Source: CAZMSQ01 sp964569025 (GTDB lineage Bacteria > Bacteroidota > Bacteroidia > Chitinophagales > Saprospiraceae). From it: a DNA stretch of 64,000 bases. The stretch is from assembly GCA_964569025.1 (NCBI GenBank), contig CAZMSQ010000008.1, forward strand, positions 1 through 64,000, written 5' to 3'. Both the position numbers and the translations under genes were made by a program. Shown piece by piece: positions 1-8,789 of the stretch; position 1 is the stretch's first letter; every line of letters begins with the position of its first letter. The notes beneath the pieces were generated by a model, which was given only the letters and a program-made list of their open reading frames with translations, searched no databases and was not told where the DNA came from.

Positions 1-1815
1 CGTCGGAAGGAGTATTATCCGCTCAGCTATAGGACTGGTGCGACAAAAGCAGATAGTTGGATTGATATTGACGGAGGCATTGGGACGCTCTTTGCCTATG
101 CAAGTTTGCGCAGGCAGTTTCCGGATGAGCCTTTTTATGTAGATGGAGATGCGGTTAAAATGTCTAAAAAGGGCACATTCATAGGGCATCATGTCATGGT
201 TCCAAAGCATGGGGTGGCAGTGCACATTAACGCATTCAATTTTCCTGTCTGGGGTATGCTTGAGAAAGTATCGGTGAACCTGCTGGCAGGTGTGCCGGCA
301 GTGGTCAAGGCAAGTGAAGTGACCTCCTACCTCACTCAGGCTATGGTCAGTGACATCGTCGAATCGGGTATTTTGCCAACGGGGGCATTACAATTGGTGG
401 GAGGTTCAGGAGAAGGAATCCTCGACCACCTGACGGAGCAGGATATTGTCACCTTTACCGGGTCAGCCGCTACTGGCCGAACGTTGAAGGTTCACCCTGC
501 AGTCATCGGGCATTCTGTACCTTTTAATCTTGAGGCAGACAGCCTCAATGCTGCGGTGCTTGGGGAAGATGCCACTCCGGGCACCGAAGAATTCGATTTG
601 TTTGTCCGGGAGGCACGTCGTGAGATGACTGTGAAGGCTGGTCAGAAATGTACGGCCATACGGCGTATGATCGTGCCGGAACATCTTGTTGAGGATGTCC
701 GGATTTCACTTGCTGCCGAACTGAAGCGCACTGTTGTGGGTGATCCGCAGGCAGAGGGTGTAAAAATGGGTCCGCTTGTTTCTCGCGAACAGCTTGAAGA
801 GGTGCGCCAGCGCATTGCGGAATTGAAGGGTGAAACAACGCTCGTTTACGGAGATGCAAACGAATGCGATGTTGTTGGTGCGGATGCTGGCAAGGGCGCC
901 TTTTTGGCTCCGGTGGTATTTGTCAATGATGATCCATTCAGGAAAATGGCCTCCCACAATGTAGAGGCATTTGGTCCGGTTTCCACCATCATGCCCTACC
1001 GTACCCTGGAGGAGGCGATTCAGTTGACGCGCCTTGGAAAAGGATCACTCGTCAGCACTCTCTGTACGGCCGATCCGGCAATTGCACGGACCTATGTTAT
1101 GGAAGCTGGCCCCTATCACGGAAGGGTGCACATTCTGAATGCTGCCTGCGCGGCAGAATCAACAGGCCATGGGTCTCCACTGCCCAATCTTGTCCACGGA
1201 GGTCCGGGAAGGGCCGGAGGTGGCGAGGAAATGGGTGGCATTCGAGGTGTGAAGCATTACCTGCAGACAACAGCCATTCAGGGCCATCCGGATATGATTA
1301 CGGCAGTGACCAATCAATACCAATATGGCTCGTCTCAGCAGGAAGATGTGGTTCATCCATTTCGGAAACACTTTGAGGACATCCGAATTGGAGAAACCCT
1401 CGTCACAGCTCGCCATACGGTCACTGAAACCGACATTATCAATTTTGCGAATGTCAGTGGCGATCACTTTTATGCCCACGTCGATGAGACATCACTCGAA
1501 GGGACTATTTTTGAGCGTAGGGTTGCTCATGGGTACTACATTCTTTCAAAAGCAGCAGGACTCTTTGTGGATGGAAAAAAGGGGCCTGTTTTGCTCAATT
1601 ACGGTATCGACCAGTGCCGATTTACCAAGCCCGTCTATCCGGGCACTACCATCGGTGTCAAGCTGACAGCTCAGGAAAAGATTGATCAGGAAAAACGCAG
1701 TGAAGATGATGTGCCAAAGGGAATTGTGAAGTGGCTGGTTGAGGTTGATGATCATGACGGTGAAACGGTCATGCTGGCAACCATTTTGACGATGGTCAAA
1801 AAGCGGGTTGGTTAA
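1..1815 (+). CDS. paaZ: PaaZ-type bifunctional aldehyde dehydrogenase / MaoC-like hydratase, 5' end outside window
   Basis: The reading frame is open from base 1, so the protein is cut at its N-terminus; 604 residues are present and roughly 80 are missing compared with PaaZ. The first two thirds are an aldehyde dehydrogenase domain with the general-base region EADSLN and the nucleophile region KAGQKCTAIRR. The last about 150 residues are a MaoC hot-dog hydratase with the motif SGDHFYAH, which carries the catalytic Asp and His. In known PaaZ the hydratase opens the oxepin-CoA ring of phenylacetate catabolism and the dehydrogenase oxidises the resulting semialdehyde. No other paa gene lies in the window, so the pathway is inferred from the family. 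The TAA stop overlaps the stop of the convergent DUF4286 gene. Confidence 0.9.
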   Translation, partial: RRKEYYPLSYRTGATKADSWIDIDGGIGTLFAYASLRRQFPDEPFYVDGDAVKMSKKGTFIGHHVMVPKHGVAVHINAFNFPVWGMLEKVSVNLLAGVPAVVKASEVTSYLTQAMVSDIVESGILPTGALQLVGGSGEGILDHLTEQDIVTFTGSAATGRTLKVHPAVIGHSVPFNLEADSLNAAVLGEDATPGTEEFDLFVREARREMTVKAGQKCTAIRRMIVPEHLVEDVRISLAAELKRTVVGDPQAEGVKMGPLVSREQLEEVRQRIAELKGETTLVYGDANECDVVGADAGKGAFLAPVVFVNDDPFRKMASHNVEAFGPVSTIMPYRTLEEAIQLTRLGKGSLVSTLCTADPAIARTYVMEAGPYHGRVHILNAACAAESTGHGSPLPNLVHGGPGRAGGGEEMGGIRGVKHYLQTTAIQGHPDMITAVTNQYQYGSSQQEDVVHPFRKHFEDIRIGETLVTARHTVTETDIINFANVSGDHFYAHVDETSLEGTIFERRVAHGYYILSKAAGLFVDGKKGPVLLNYGIDQCRFTKPVYPGTTIGVKLTAQEKIDQEKRSEDDVPKGIVKWLVEVDDHDGETVMLATILTMVKKRVG

Positions 1816-2150
1816 TCAGTGAGCGGCTGTTCTGAATACCCGCTGTCAATAACCTCAAGCAACGTGCGAAAAGCAGCGTATTTCCCGGCATAGCGGGTAC
1901 TGTGTTCTTTTTGGAGATCTGCCGCGAAGTGATCGCGATATCGAATGAAGTCCTTCATGGAAGCGCAGGTATACTGAATGGCATAGGATACGCCCGTCGG
2001 ATTTTCTTCCTGTCCGAGAATTTTACACATCCTCCATGAGGAAAACAGTCCTGTGTTCATCACATCCGGGATATGAATGGTCTGCATCCATGAAATCCAA
2101 TCATCCTGGATGTCATGGTCAATCTGCACGGTGACGTTATAGAGAATCAT
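1812..2150 (-). CDS. DUF4286 family protein
   Basis: A 112-residue soluble protein matching the DUF4286 family common in Bacteroidota: it starts with a beta strand (MILYNVTVQID) and resembles dimeric ferredoxin-like alpha/beta barrel proteins. No signal peptide or membrane segment is visible. Its stop overlaps the stop of the PaaZ gene by four bases in a tail-to-tail arrangement. It starts 10 bases after the end of the upstream TPR gene on the same strand, so the two may be cotranscribed. No function is known to me and none is implied by the context. Confidence 0.75.
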   Translation of the reverse strand: MILYNVTVQIDHDIQDDWISWMQTIHIPDVMNTGLFSSWRMCKILGQEENPTGVSYAIQYTCASMKDFIRYRDHFAADLQKEHSTRYAGKYAAFRTLLEVIDSGYSEQPLTD

Positions 2151-2160
2151 GGGAAAGGGG

Positions 2161-3987
2161 TTATAATGTATCTCCTCTCAGCAGTCGGTATCGCTTCCGG
2201 GCTTCGACAGCGAAAGTGCTTCCTGAGTATTCAAGAAATAACCTCTCATAGAGTTCGCTCGCCCGTTCTTTATCTCCCACTTGATTCTCAAATAGCTCAG
2301 CTAATTCGAAGAGAGAATTGTCGGCGCGGATATCTTCCGGGAACTCGTCAATGATTCGCTGGTACATCTCGATGCTGAGGTCTGAATTTCCCATTTCCCG
2401 GTAAATGCGGGCTTTTGAGTACAGGACATCATCCTGCAGGCTATGCTCCGGAAACCGGGAAAGCAGGGTGTCTAGGGTGGTGAGTGCTTCTTCGTTCTGT
2501 CTGCGAAATGCGAGGAGGTCTGCACGGGCGAAGAGTTCCAGAGAGACGGAAGAGGTGTCCAGGCCAAGATTATCCATGATAAAGACCGAGAGATCGAGTG
2601 CATCATTGGCAATCAGCTTTGAGGTGGAGGCTTTCAGCACCTCAAACTGCGACTGAGCCCATTGAAAATCTCCGAAGTAGTAAGAAAGTTTGGCGTTTCG
2701 GTAGCGGGCTTCATGACCCAGTGGGTCATCCCGGAACGACTTATCGACCTGTGAATAGAGGAGGGTTGCCTCCCAGCGCTCCCCGAGGATCAGGTAGAGA
2801 TCCGCCAGGCTGAGTTTTGCGTTGGCTTTGGTTTGAGGTTCGATGTCCGGAAATTCGATCATTTCCTGGAGCAGAGAAATGCCCTTTTCGTAATTCGCCA
2901 GATAAAAGGCCTCAAAATCTGCCAGCTCAGCAATGATGCCTGCGGAGGAGCTATTTTTACCAAATTCATCCAGGAAGATTTCATAGCGTGACTCGAGGGC
3001 CATTAAATCTTCGCGGGTAAACGAGTCTGTGTCTGTCACCATTTTTCGGGTACAGGAGAGGGCGCCTTTTTGAGCATCCAAATACAGTGCAGAGCCCGGG
3101 CCTTTGCTGTCAATGATGTATTGATAGGCATTGATGGCGGCGTCATATTCTTTTTCATTGGCAGCGATTTCTGCCATTTCTTTCAGTCTGCCACCGTCTT
3201 CGTCGAGCCTTCGGTCAAGAGCTTTCGCCTGTCTCAGGGCATTCGTAAAATCATTTTTCTTTATGAAGGTCCAGATGAGCAATTCAACGAAATGGACATT
3301 GTCCTCAGGGTTTTCCTGTATAAAGCCGTAGAGTTGCGACTGGAGTTCCGGATAATCTTCAGCTCCCAGACTGCCTTCGAGCAGTCGTTGGACGTTACTG
3401 AGTCGGGAGGGTCTTTCCTGCACACTCATCAGGTAGCGTTCAATCATATTGGGGAAGTCGCCCATGCGCTGATAGAGGCTCCCAAGGTTGTACGCGAATG
3501 AATACTTTTCTCCTACTAATTCCTGGCCTTTCTCATAAACTTCAATGGCATAGTCGTATTTGGTTTGGCGTACAAATGCGTTGGCCAGTTTGGTGATGTC
3601 ACTGACGGAGGCTGTCAGTTTTTTGATGGCCAGCTCATATTGCTTGAGGGCCTCTTTTTCTTTGAACTGCCGTTCGAGTACGGTCCCATATGTGACAAAG
3701 AGCTCAACATTTTTTGAATTGCTACGAATTTCTTTTTCAAGTGCCCGTTCGCATTCATCAAACCGCTCGAGGTTGAGCAGGCATTCGATGTGTTTTTCGA
3801 AGTAGTAGGTGTTTTTATTGTTTTCATAGAGGCTCTTGTAGAGCTGGCCGGCTTTTTCATATTCACCATCGCGGTAGTACTGAGCGGCGAGTTTGGACTC
3901 TTGCGCGCTCAGCATCAAGGGGCAGGCTGAAACAAGTATGAGCGCCAGGGTTGTCATTCGGGATATTGCCCGGATCCACTGAGTCAT
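2161..3987 (-). CDS. Secreted tetratricopeptide repeat protein
   Basis: A 608-residue protein with an N-terminal signal peptide (hydrophobic stretch ALILVSACPLML, likely cleavage after SAQ), so it should act in the periplasm or at the envelope. The rest is helical TPR repeats throughout, for example the A-x-x-x-Y-x-x-G pattern near residues 35-50 and the C-terminal repeats around residues 490-600 (EEALTTLDTLLSRFPEHS, SIEMYQRIIDEFPED), which resemble YbgF/BamD-type outer-membrane-associated TPRs. It probably scaffolds an envelope complex, but the partner is unknown. It lies between the TonB-like gene and the DUF4286 gene on the same strand; a strong hairpin terminator separates it from the TonB-like gene. 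Confidence 0.75.
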   Translation of the reverse strand: MTQWIRAISRMTTLALILVSACPLMLSAQESKLAAQYYRDGEYEKAGQLYKSLYENNKNTYYFEKHIECLLNLERFDECERALEKEIRSNSKNVELFVTYGTVLERQFKEKEALKQYELAIKKLTASVSDITKLANAFVRQTKYDYAIEVYEKGQELVGEKYSFAYNLGSLYQRMGDFPNMIERYLMSVQERPSRLSNVQRLLEGSLGAEDYPELQSQLYGFIQENPEDNVHFVELLIWTFIKKNDFTNALRQAKALDRRLDEDGGRLKEMAEIAANEKEYDAAINAYQYIIDSKGPGSALYLDAQKGALSCTRKMVTDTDSFTREDLMALESRYEIFLDEFGKNSSSAGIIAELADFEAFYLANYEKGISLLQEMIEFPDIEPQTKANAKLSLADLYLILGERWEATLLYSQVDKSFRDDPLGHEARYRNAKLSYYFGDFQWAQSQFEVLKASTSKLIANDALDLSVFIMDNLGLDTSSVSLELFARADLLAFRRQNEEALTTLDTLLSRFPEHSLQDDVLYSKARIYREMGNSDLSIEMYQRIIDEFPEDIRADNSLFELAELFENQVGDKERASELYERLFLEYSGSTFAVEARKRYRLLRGDTL

Positions 3988-4070
3988 GGTGTGTTGGTTT
4001 GTGCGATAGGTTGGAAAACAAGCAATGATGAAAACGTGAAGCAGCGGTTGAAAGTTGTCCGTAGAATGGA

Positions 4071-4103
4071 AAAAGCGGGGCTCGCCATGCGAGCCCCGCT
4101 TTT
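4071..4103 (-). terminator. Intrinsic terminator downstream of the TonB-like gene
   Basis: A perfect 15-bp stem (AAAAGCGGGGCTCGC paired with its complement) with a 3-base loop, flanked by A and T runs so that it can work in both directions. It lies 30 bases past the TonB-like stop and 84 bases upstream of the TPR gene start, so it should separate the two transcripts. Confidence 0.85.
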
Positions 4104-4133
4104 GTCAGAAAACAGGCCCAAAGTGGGATGGGC

Positions 4134-5039
4134 CTACTCGAGTTTGAATCGCACTGGCAAGTTAAAGTAGACTTGCACTGCCTTTCCTCGCTGTTTCCCG
4201 GGCACCCATGTCACCTGATCGCTCATAAGCTCGACGACACGCATGGCTTCGGTGCCACAACCGCCGGCGACATCACGAACGATTTTTGGATCCTTGATTT
4301 GTCCATTTTCATCGACGACAAACTGGATGACGGCCATACCCTCGATGCCATTTTCACGGGCAATTGGCGGGTACTTGATGTTTTTGTAGATAAACTCCAG
4401 CATCTTTTTCTGGGCACACTGTTCGCGCTCAGCTTTGTTGGAGATGTCTTCACAGCCCGGGAATCTTGGCATGTCCTCAACCACCTTGAAGATTTCTTTC
4501 CGCTTTGGCGGTGGGGGTGGAGGCGGTGGTGGAGGCGGTGCGGCCGGCTCCGGTTCCGGGGCCTGGATAATTTCTTCAGGAAGGGCCTCTGTACTCATGA
4601 TGGGCGGCGGCTCTTCTTCAATTTCTTCTTCCGGCACCTCTTCAATCTTTGGCGGTGGGGGAGGTGGCGGAGGAGGTGGTGGCTCAGCGGTTCGTGGGGG
4701 CTCCATCTCGATTTCATCCTCGAAGACAAGTGCATCATCAGGGATGTAAATTTCATCATCGTAGGTCGTCCAGTTGAAAGCAAGGATGATGATGGTGAAC
4801 GAAGCCGCGATGCCGAAGAGTAAAATAGGCGTGTTCAGTTTGAATGGGTCGACCTCCGGATATTTATTGAAAATGGCGAGGGGAGAAATCCCCGTCGCAC
4901 CTGTATACTTTCCGGAAAGGTCTTCGGGACTCTTATCTGCGAACTGTTTGCGCAGGAAGAGAATCCCCCCGATAATCAGAGCTGCCAATAGGGCAATCCC
5001 GATTCCGACCTGAGTGCCGTCTACAGCAAAATCGCTCAT
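4134..5039 (-). CDS. TonB-like energy transducer with two polyproline tracts
   Basis: A 301-residue protein with two predicted membrane segments (about residues 11-29 and 70-90) and an acidic, proline-rich periplasmic linker containing two tracts of eleven prolines each (around residues 119-129 and 170-180). The C-terminal TonB domain, about residues 190-301, contains YPPIARENGIEG and VQYFxLPVRFKLE-like elements typical of TonB_C in Bacteroidota. TonB proteins couple the proton motive force to outer-membrane receptors such as SusC-type porins; the matching ExbB/ExbD genes are not in the window. The two membrane passes are more than the single anchor of classical TonB. Translation of the polyproline runs should depend on elongation factor P. 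A strong terminator follows the gene. Confidence 0.88.
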   Translation of the reverse strand: MSDFAVDGTQVGIGIALLAALIIGGILFLRKQFADKSPEDLSGKYTGATGISPLAIFNKYPEVDPFKLNTPILLFGIAASFTIIILAFNWTTYDDEIYIPDDALVFEDEIEMEPPRTAEPPPPPPPPPPPKIEEVPEEEIEEEPPPIMSTEALPEEIIQAPEPEPAAPPPPPPPPPPPKRKEIFKVVEDMPRFPGCEDISNKAEREQCAQKKMLEFIYKNIKYPPIARENGIEGMAVIQFVVDENGQIKDPKIVRDVAGGCGTEAMRVVELMSDQVTWVPGKQRGKAVQVYFNLPVRFKLE

Positions 5040-5079
5040 GGGTGGTCAGTTTTACATTGAAGCAATAGAGGGCAGGCAA

Positions 5080-5460
5080 TTATTTGCCGCCTCGTTGAAC
5101 AGATGGATAAATGTACAGAAAAATCAAAATTCCGGCAAACGCGCCGCAGGTATTTGCAATCTGATCTGCCCATTCGAACAGTCGACCCGGGAAGAATACC
5201 AATTGAATCACTTCAAGCAGCATCCCGTAGCTTGCGGAACCGAAGGCTACAAAACCGGCTATTGGTTTCAGAAACCTTGTCATGGGACCCAACCAAGCCA
5301 CACCAATTAACCAACTCAGTATGAGATAGGCCATGAAGTGCCCGATTTTGTCAACACCTGAAAAAAGGTTCAGAGACTCAGGCGGCTCCGGATTGACGCT
5401 GGTTGATACCAGGGCAATAAGCAGTGCCCACATGATTGCTGAAAACCGTAAGACAGGCAT
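5080..5460 (-). CDS. VanZ-like membrane protein
   Basis: A 126-residue protein from the ATG at 5460, with about four hydrophobic helices and the VanZ pattern DKIGHFMAYLILSW followed by a GxLLEVIQ...R..EWAD region. A TTG start at 5535 would add 25 polar residues; I prefer the ATG because the first helix follows it directly. VanZ-like proteins are small integral membrane proteins whose function outside teicoplanin resistance is unknown. In Bacteroidota they commonly follow gcvH, as here (gcvH ends at 5577), so cotranscription is likely. Confidence 0.8.
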   Translation of the reverse strand: MPVLRFSAIMWALLIALVSTSVNPEPPESLNLFSGVDKIGHFMAYLILSWLIGVAWLGPMTRFLKPIAGFVAFGSASYGMLLEVIQLVFFPGRLFEWADQIANTCGAFAGILIFLYIYPSVQRGGK

Positions 5461-5576
5461 CGTCAGGGGGTGGTTTGCTTGACTCCAAACGTCATTGGAG
5501 CCTTCTCTTTTCTCATTCTCCACACTCCACTCCAAAGATGCAGATCATTCAGAAATGGTTGTGTGGTGGATGTCAA

Positions 5577-5966
5577 TTATTCCACAATTTCCTTATAAAC
5601 GTCAGAGCTGAGCAGGTCGGAAATTTCCGAGGGGTCAGCCATTTCGATGGTGATGATCCACCCTTTCCCGTATGGGTCTTCGTTGATAATCCCTGGATTA
5701 TCCTCTTCGGATTCGTCGATTTCGGAATTGAAGGCTGTAATTTTTCCGCTAACTGGCATATAGAGCTCGGAGGTCGTTTTCACAGCTTCGACGGTGCCGA
5801 AGACTTCCCCCTTTGCGAGGGTTTCGCCGACGGTATCGACCTCGACGTAGACAATTTCTCCGAGTTCGCCTTGTGCAAAGTCGGTGATTCCGATTGAGGC
5901 TGAAGAGCCGTCAATGCGAATCCATTCATGGTCTTCAGTGTACCTGAGTTCAGAGGGAAAGTCCAT
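5577..5966 (-). CDS. gcvH: Glycine cleavage system H protein
   Basis: A 129-residue lipoyl carrier protein of normal length for the family. The lipoylation site is Lys63 in the motif VEAVKTTSEL, within a hybrid barrel that begins YTEDHEWI. GcvH shuttles the aminomethyl group of glycine between the P, T and L proteins and also serves in lipoate relay. The other glycine cleavage genes are not adjacent. It lies between citrate synthase upstream and the VanZ-like gene downstream on the same strand; the gap to citrate synthase is 66 bases, so they may form one transcript. Confidence 0.95.
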   Translation of the reverse strand: MDFPSELRYTEDHEWIRIDGSSASIGITDFAQGELGEIVYVEVDTVGETLAKGEVFGTVEAVKTTSELYMPVSGKITAFNSEIDESEEDNPGIINEDPYGKGWIITIEMADPSEISDLLSSDVYKEIVE

Positions 5967-6032
5967 TACTGTTTCGTTTTGAACGTAAGAAAATGTAAAA
6001 ATGAGAGGGTTTGTAATTGTCAGGACTTTTCA

Positions 6033-7337
6033 TCAGTTATTCAGAAAATTCCGCACCCATTCAGTTGTGAGGGATTTGGGCCGCTCAAGGGGCAGTCCAA
6101 GGGCTCTTGACCAGCACAGTGCTGAAAGGACACCCAGTGCCCGGGATACTCCGAACAGCACAGTATAAAATGAGTATTCTTTAAGACCGTAATGAACCAA
6201 CAAAGCCCCGGAATGTGCATCCACATTGGGCCATGGATTTTTGACTTTCCCGAGATTGTTGAGAATGTCAGGCACCACTTCGAAGCATTTCCAGACGACT
6301 TCGATGATGTTGTCATTCTCAATATACCCTTCTGCAAATTCCTTTTGGGCAATAAATCGAGGATCTGGTGTGCGAAGGACGGCGTGTCCATATCCCGGGA
6401 TGACTTGTCCGGAGGCGAGGGTGCTGTGCACGTAATCGGAAATTTGTTCTTTCGTTGGATTTTGGGTGCCGAGGGCATCGAGCATTCTGAAAATCCACTT
6501 GATGACTTCCTGATTTGCAAGGCCGTGGAGCGGCCCTGCGAGGGCGTTCAGGCCTGCGGAAAGTGAAAGGTACGCATCACTCAGGGTTGATCCGACCAGG
6601 TGGGTAGTGTGGGCAGATGCATTGCCGCCTTCATGGTCAGCGTGGATGGTCAGATAGAGTCGCATGAGCGACTTGAAGTCCGGGTGTTTGATGCCCAACA
6701 TGTGAGCAAAATTGGCGGCCCAATCGAGGGAGGTGTCCGGAGCAATATGGTCCCCGTTGTGGTAGGTCCGTCGGTAAATGTAGGCAGCAATGCGAGGGAG
6801 CCTCGCGATGAGGTTCATGGTATCTTCATAGGTCGGGTCCCAGTATTCGTTTTTATGAAGACCTTCCTGGTACCTGCGCGCAAAGATGCTTTCAGTCTGC
6901 ATGCTGAGAACGGCCAGTGCAAACTGGGTCATGGGGTGGGTTTCAATGGGAAGGGACTCGAGCAATGCAAAAGTATGCTCTGGGATATTGCACCGGTTGA
7001 TCCACTGCTGCTTAAGCCAGTTGACTTCCTGATCGGATGGGATTTCACCAACGAGCATTAGCCAGAACAGCCCTTCAGGCAGAGGCTCCTTGCCATTGAC
7101 ATCTTTGGGGAGTTTTTCCTTAAGTTCGGGAATGGAGTAGCCACGGAAGCGTATCCCGTCGATGGGATCCAGGGCAGATGTTTCCCAGATCATACTTTTG
7201 ATGCCACGCATTCCGCCGAATACCTGGCTCAGGTTGACCTCGTCGACTTTTGTGCTGGCATGTTCGCGAAGCATGGCCTTGATTTCCTTGCCGAGGGCCA
7301 TGGATTTTTCATGAAATTTTTCCTTTAAAGGGTCCAT
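6033..7337 (-). CDS. gltA: Citrate synthase, mitochondrial (eukaryotic-type) subfamily
   Basis: A 434-residue enzyme condensing oxaloacetate with acetyl-CoA at the entry of the TCA cycle. The catalytic triad of the family is present: His in PLHGLANQE, His in PGYGHAVLR and Asp in PNVDAHSG. The sequence follows the animal mitochondrial enzyme closely along its length (GGMRG, ETSxLDP, GIRFRGYSIPE, EEPLPEGLFW-like, YYTVLFGVSRALG, LPLERPKS). It is unlike the shorter hexameric gamma-proteobacterial GltA. It lacks a presequence. I chose the ATG at 7337 because the preceding sequence lacks coding character. It is followed by gcvH. Confidence 0.95.
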   Translation of the reverse strand: MDPLKEKFHEKSMALGKEIKAMLREHASTKVDEVNLSQVFGGMRGIKSMIWETSALDPIDGIRFRGYSIPELKEKLPKDVNGKEPLPEGLFWLMLVGEIPSDQEVNWLKQQWINRCNIPEHTFALLESLPIETHPMTQFALAVLSMQTESIFARRYQEGLHKNEYWDPTYEDTMNLIARLPRIAAYIYRRTYHNGDHIAPDTSLDWAANFAHMLGIKHPDFKSLMRLYLTIHADHEGGNASAHTTHLVGSTLSDAYLSLSAGLNALAGPLHGLANQEVIKWIFRMLDALGTQNPTKEQISDYVHSTLASGQVIPGYGHAVLRTPDPRFIAQKEFAEGYIENDNIIEVVWKCFEVVPDILNNLGKVKNPWPNVDAHSGALLVHYGLKEYSFYTVLFGVSRALGVLSALCWSRALGLPLERPKSLTTEWVRNFLNN

Positions 7338-7412
7338 AGTTGTTGAGTCGTTTATGTGTCAGGGTGAAGTTCGTAGTGAGATTGAGGGGAATCTTTCTAG
7401 CCGTATTTGTGC

Positions 7413-7853
7413 TTACCGGTCCGGGTTTGCTTCCCATCTGATGCTCAGGGCGGCCTCCTCGGCTTCGATTCTCGATGCACCGGCTTTGACTGATTCAATT
7501 CTCTGCTCGGCCTGCCGCCTGCGCATCCATTTGGTGTCCAGTTGGAAGATTCTTGTTTGGGAGTCATTCAGGATGGTACTGATAGAATTCTGCCTTCCTT
7601 CGTAGGCTGCTTGCAGCTTGGATAAATAGGTCGCCGAATCACTGTCGCGCAGAGGCGAGATATTATCGAGATGACGCTCAAGCCGAGCTTCAATTGATGC
7701 AATCCTTTGGGACTGCTCCTGATTGAGTTCATACAACTTCGCGAAATGGTCAGCCGATGCCCTGGCTTCGGTACTGATGGGGTAAAGCGTTTGTGCGCCA
7801 ATGCCCTGTATTGCAAGGAGGAAAGCGGCAAGAGTGGAAATCCAGTGTATCAT
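7413..7853 (-). CDS. Small secreted coiled-coil protein of unknown function
   Basis: A 146-residue protein with a clear signal peptide (ISTLAAFLLAIQGIGAQ, predicted cleavage after GAQ). The mature part is almost entirely charged and helical, with a heptad-like pattern and a Q-x-x-R-I-x-x-I-E region near residues 47-60. It resembles periplasmic Spy/CpxP-like or OmpH-like helical proteins in general character, but I do not recognise a family. It lies upstream of citrate synthase on the same strand with 75 bases between them and is divergent from the DUF3109 gene. Confidence 0.6.
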   Translation of the reverse strand: MIHWISTLAAFLLAIQGIGAQTLYPISTEARASADHFAKLYELNQEQSQRIASIEARLERHLDNISPLRDSDSATYLSKLQAAYEGRQNSISTILNDSQTRIFQLDTKWMRRRQAEQRIESVKAGASRIEAEEAALSIRWEANPDR

Positions 7854-8029
7854 ACCGATGAGAATTTTGGTGGGCTAAAATACGATAATAATGGTGAAAA
7901 AACCAGCGCCTGTAGCGGATGAATCCGTCTAATGGTATGCCAGAGGCTGAAGGGCAGAGAATGCCCGATGGAAGGCTGAGTTTTCTTCTTACCTTCGCAA
8001 AGCATCACAAATATTGAACCCCGCATACT

Positions 8030-8644
8030 ATGCTAATAATCGATCATGTTCTGGTCAGCGATGAGGTCCTTACCACTGATTTTGCATGCGCCGTGAGTGC
8101 CTGCAAGGGCGCTTGCTGTTGGGAAGGAGACTTTGGAGCTCCTCTGGATGCTGAAGAGCGGACCATACTTGAGGCAATTTATCCGAATATTAGGGAGGTG
8201 CTTTCTCCGGAAGGCAGAGCGGTCATCGAGGATTCAGGCACGTCGGTTTTTTTTGAAGGAAATGGAAAGTTCGGTACGCCTTTGCTTGAAAATGGAGCCT
8301 GCGCGTACCTGACCTTTGAAGAAGGGGGGGTGGCCAGGTGCGGAATAGAACGGGCCGCAGAGAAGGGTCTTACTGATTTCCCCAAGCCGGTTTCCTGCCA
8401 GCTGTATCCCATTCGGATTGAGCGGCACGAAAAAACCGGATTTGAAACCATGAATTACGACCAGTGGGAAATCTGCAGTGCCGCCTGCGACCGAGGTCGC
8501 GCAGAGGGTATACCGCTTTATGAATTCGTGCGGGAAGCAATCGTCAGGAAGTATGATGAAGAATTTTTTGAACAACTTGCCGGAGCTGCCCAACACTTTC
8601 GAGATGGTCATGCAGGTGAAATGGAAGAAGAATCGTTTGAATAA
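8030..8644 (+). CDS. DUF3109 family cysteine-rich protein
   Basis: A 204-residue soluble protein typical of DUF3109, which is related to YkgJ-type metal cluster proteins. Cysteines fall in the pattern C-x4-C-x3-CC (residues about 24-34) plus single cysteines in CAYL, RCGIE, SCQLYPI and C-x3-C (CSAAC), consistent with binding zinc or an iron-sulfur cluster. It probably acts in the cytoplasm; the substrate is unknown. It is divergent from the small secreted protein gene. The promoter of the downstream foldase overlaps the last codons of this gene. Confidence 0.8.
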   Translation: MLIIDHVLVSDEVLTTDFACAVSACKGACCWEGDFGAPLDAEERTILEAIYPNIREVLSPEGRAVIEDSGTSVFFEGNGKFGTPLLENGACAYLTFEEGGVARCGIERAAEKGLTDFPKPVSCQLYPIRIERHEKTGFETMNYDQWEICSAACDRGRAEGIPLYEFVREAIVRKYDEEFFEQLAGAAQHFRDGHAGEMEEESFE

Positions 8645-8667
8645 ACGGGGTAAACCCGTTACATTTG
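8636..8667 (+). promoter_or_regulatory. Bacteroidota-type promoter for the PpiD/SurA-like gene
   Basis: TTTG at 8636-8639, a 20-base spacer and TACATTTG at 8660-8667 match the known Bacteroidota consensus (-33 TTTG, -7 TAnnTTTG). Transcription would start near 8673 and leave a leader of about 118 bases. The -33 box lies in the last codons of the DUF3109 gene. Confidence 0.7.
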
Positions 8668-8789
8668 CAAGAATTTTTTCAGGCTGACCGCCTGAGAACG
8701 CTATTTTATTGATTCTTCACAATTTGTAATTCACGGGGCGGCAGATCTCTCAGGAAGAGTGCCGGTTTCCGAAAATTAAGGATGTACTC

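Noticed and set aside
4128..4823. A 231-codon frame opposite the TonB-like gene rich in Trp, Arg and Gly
   Set aside because: The composition is the complement of the proline tracts; low-complexity DNA keeps several frames open.
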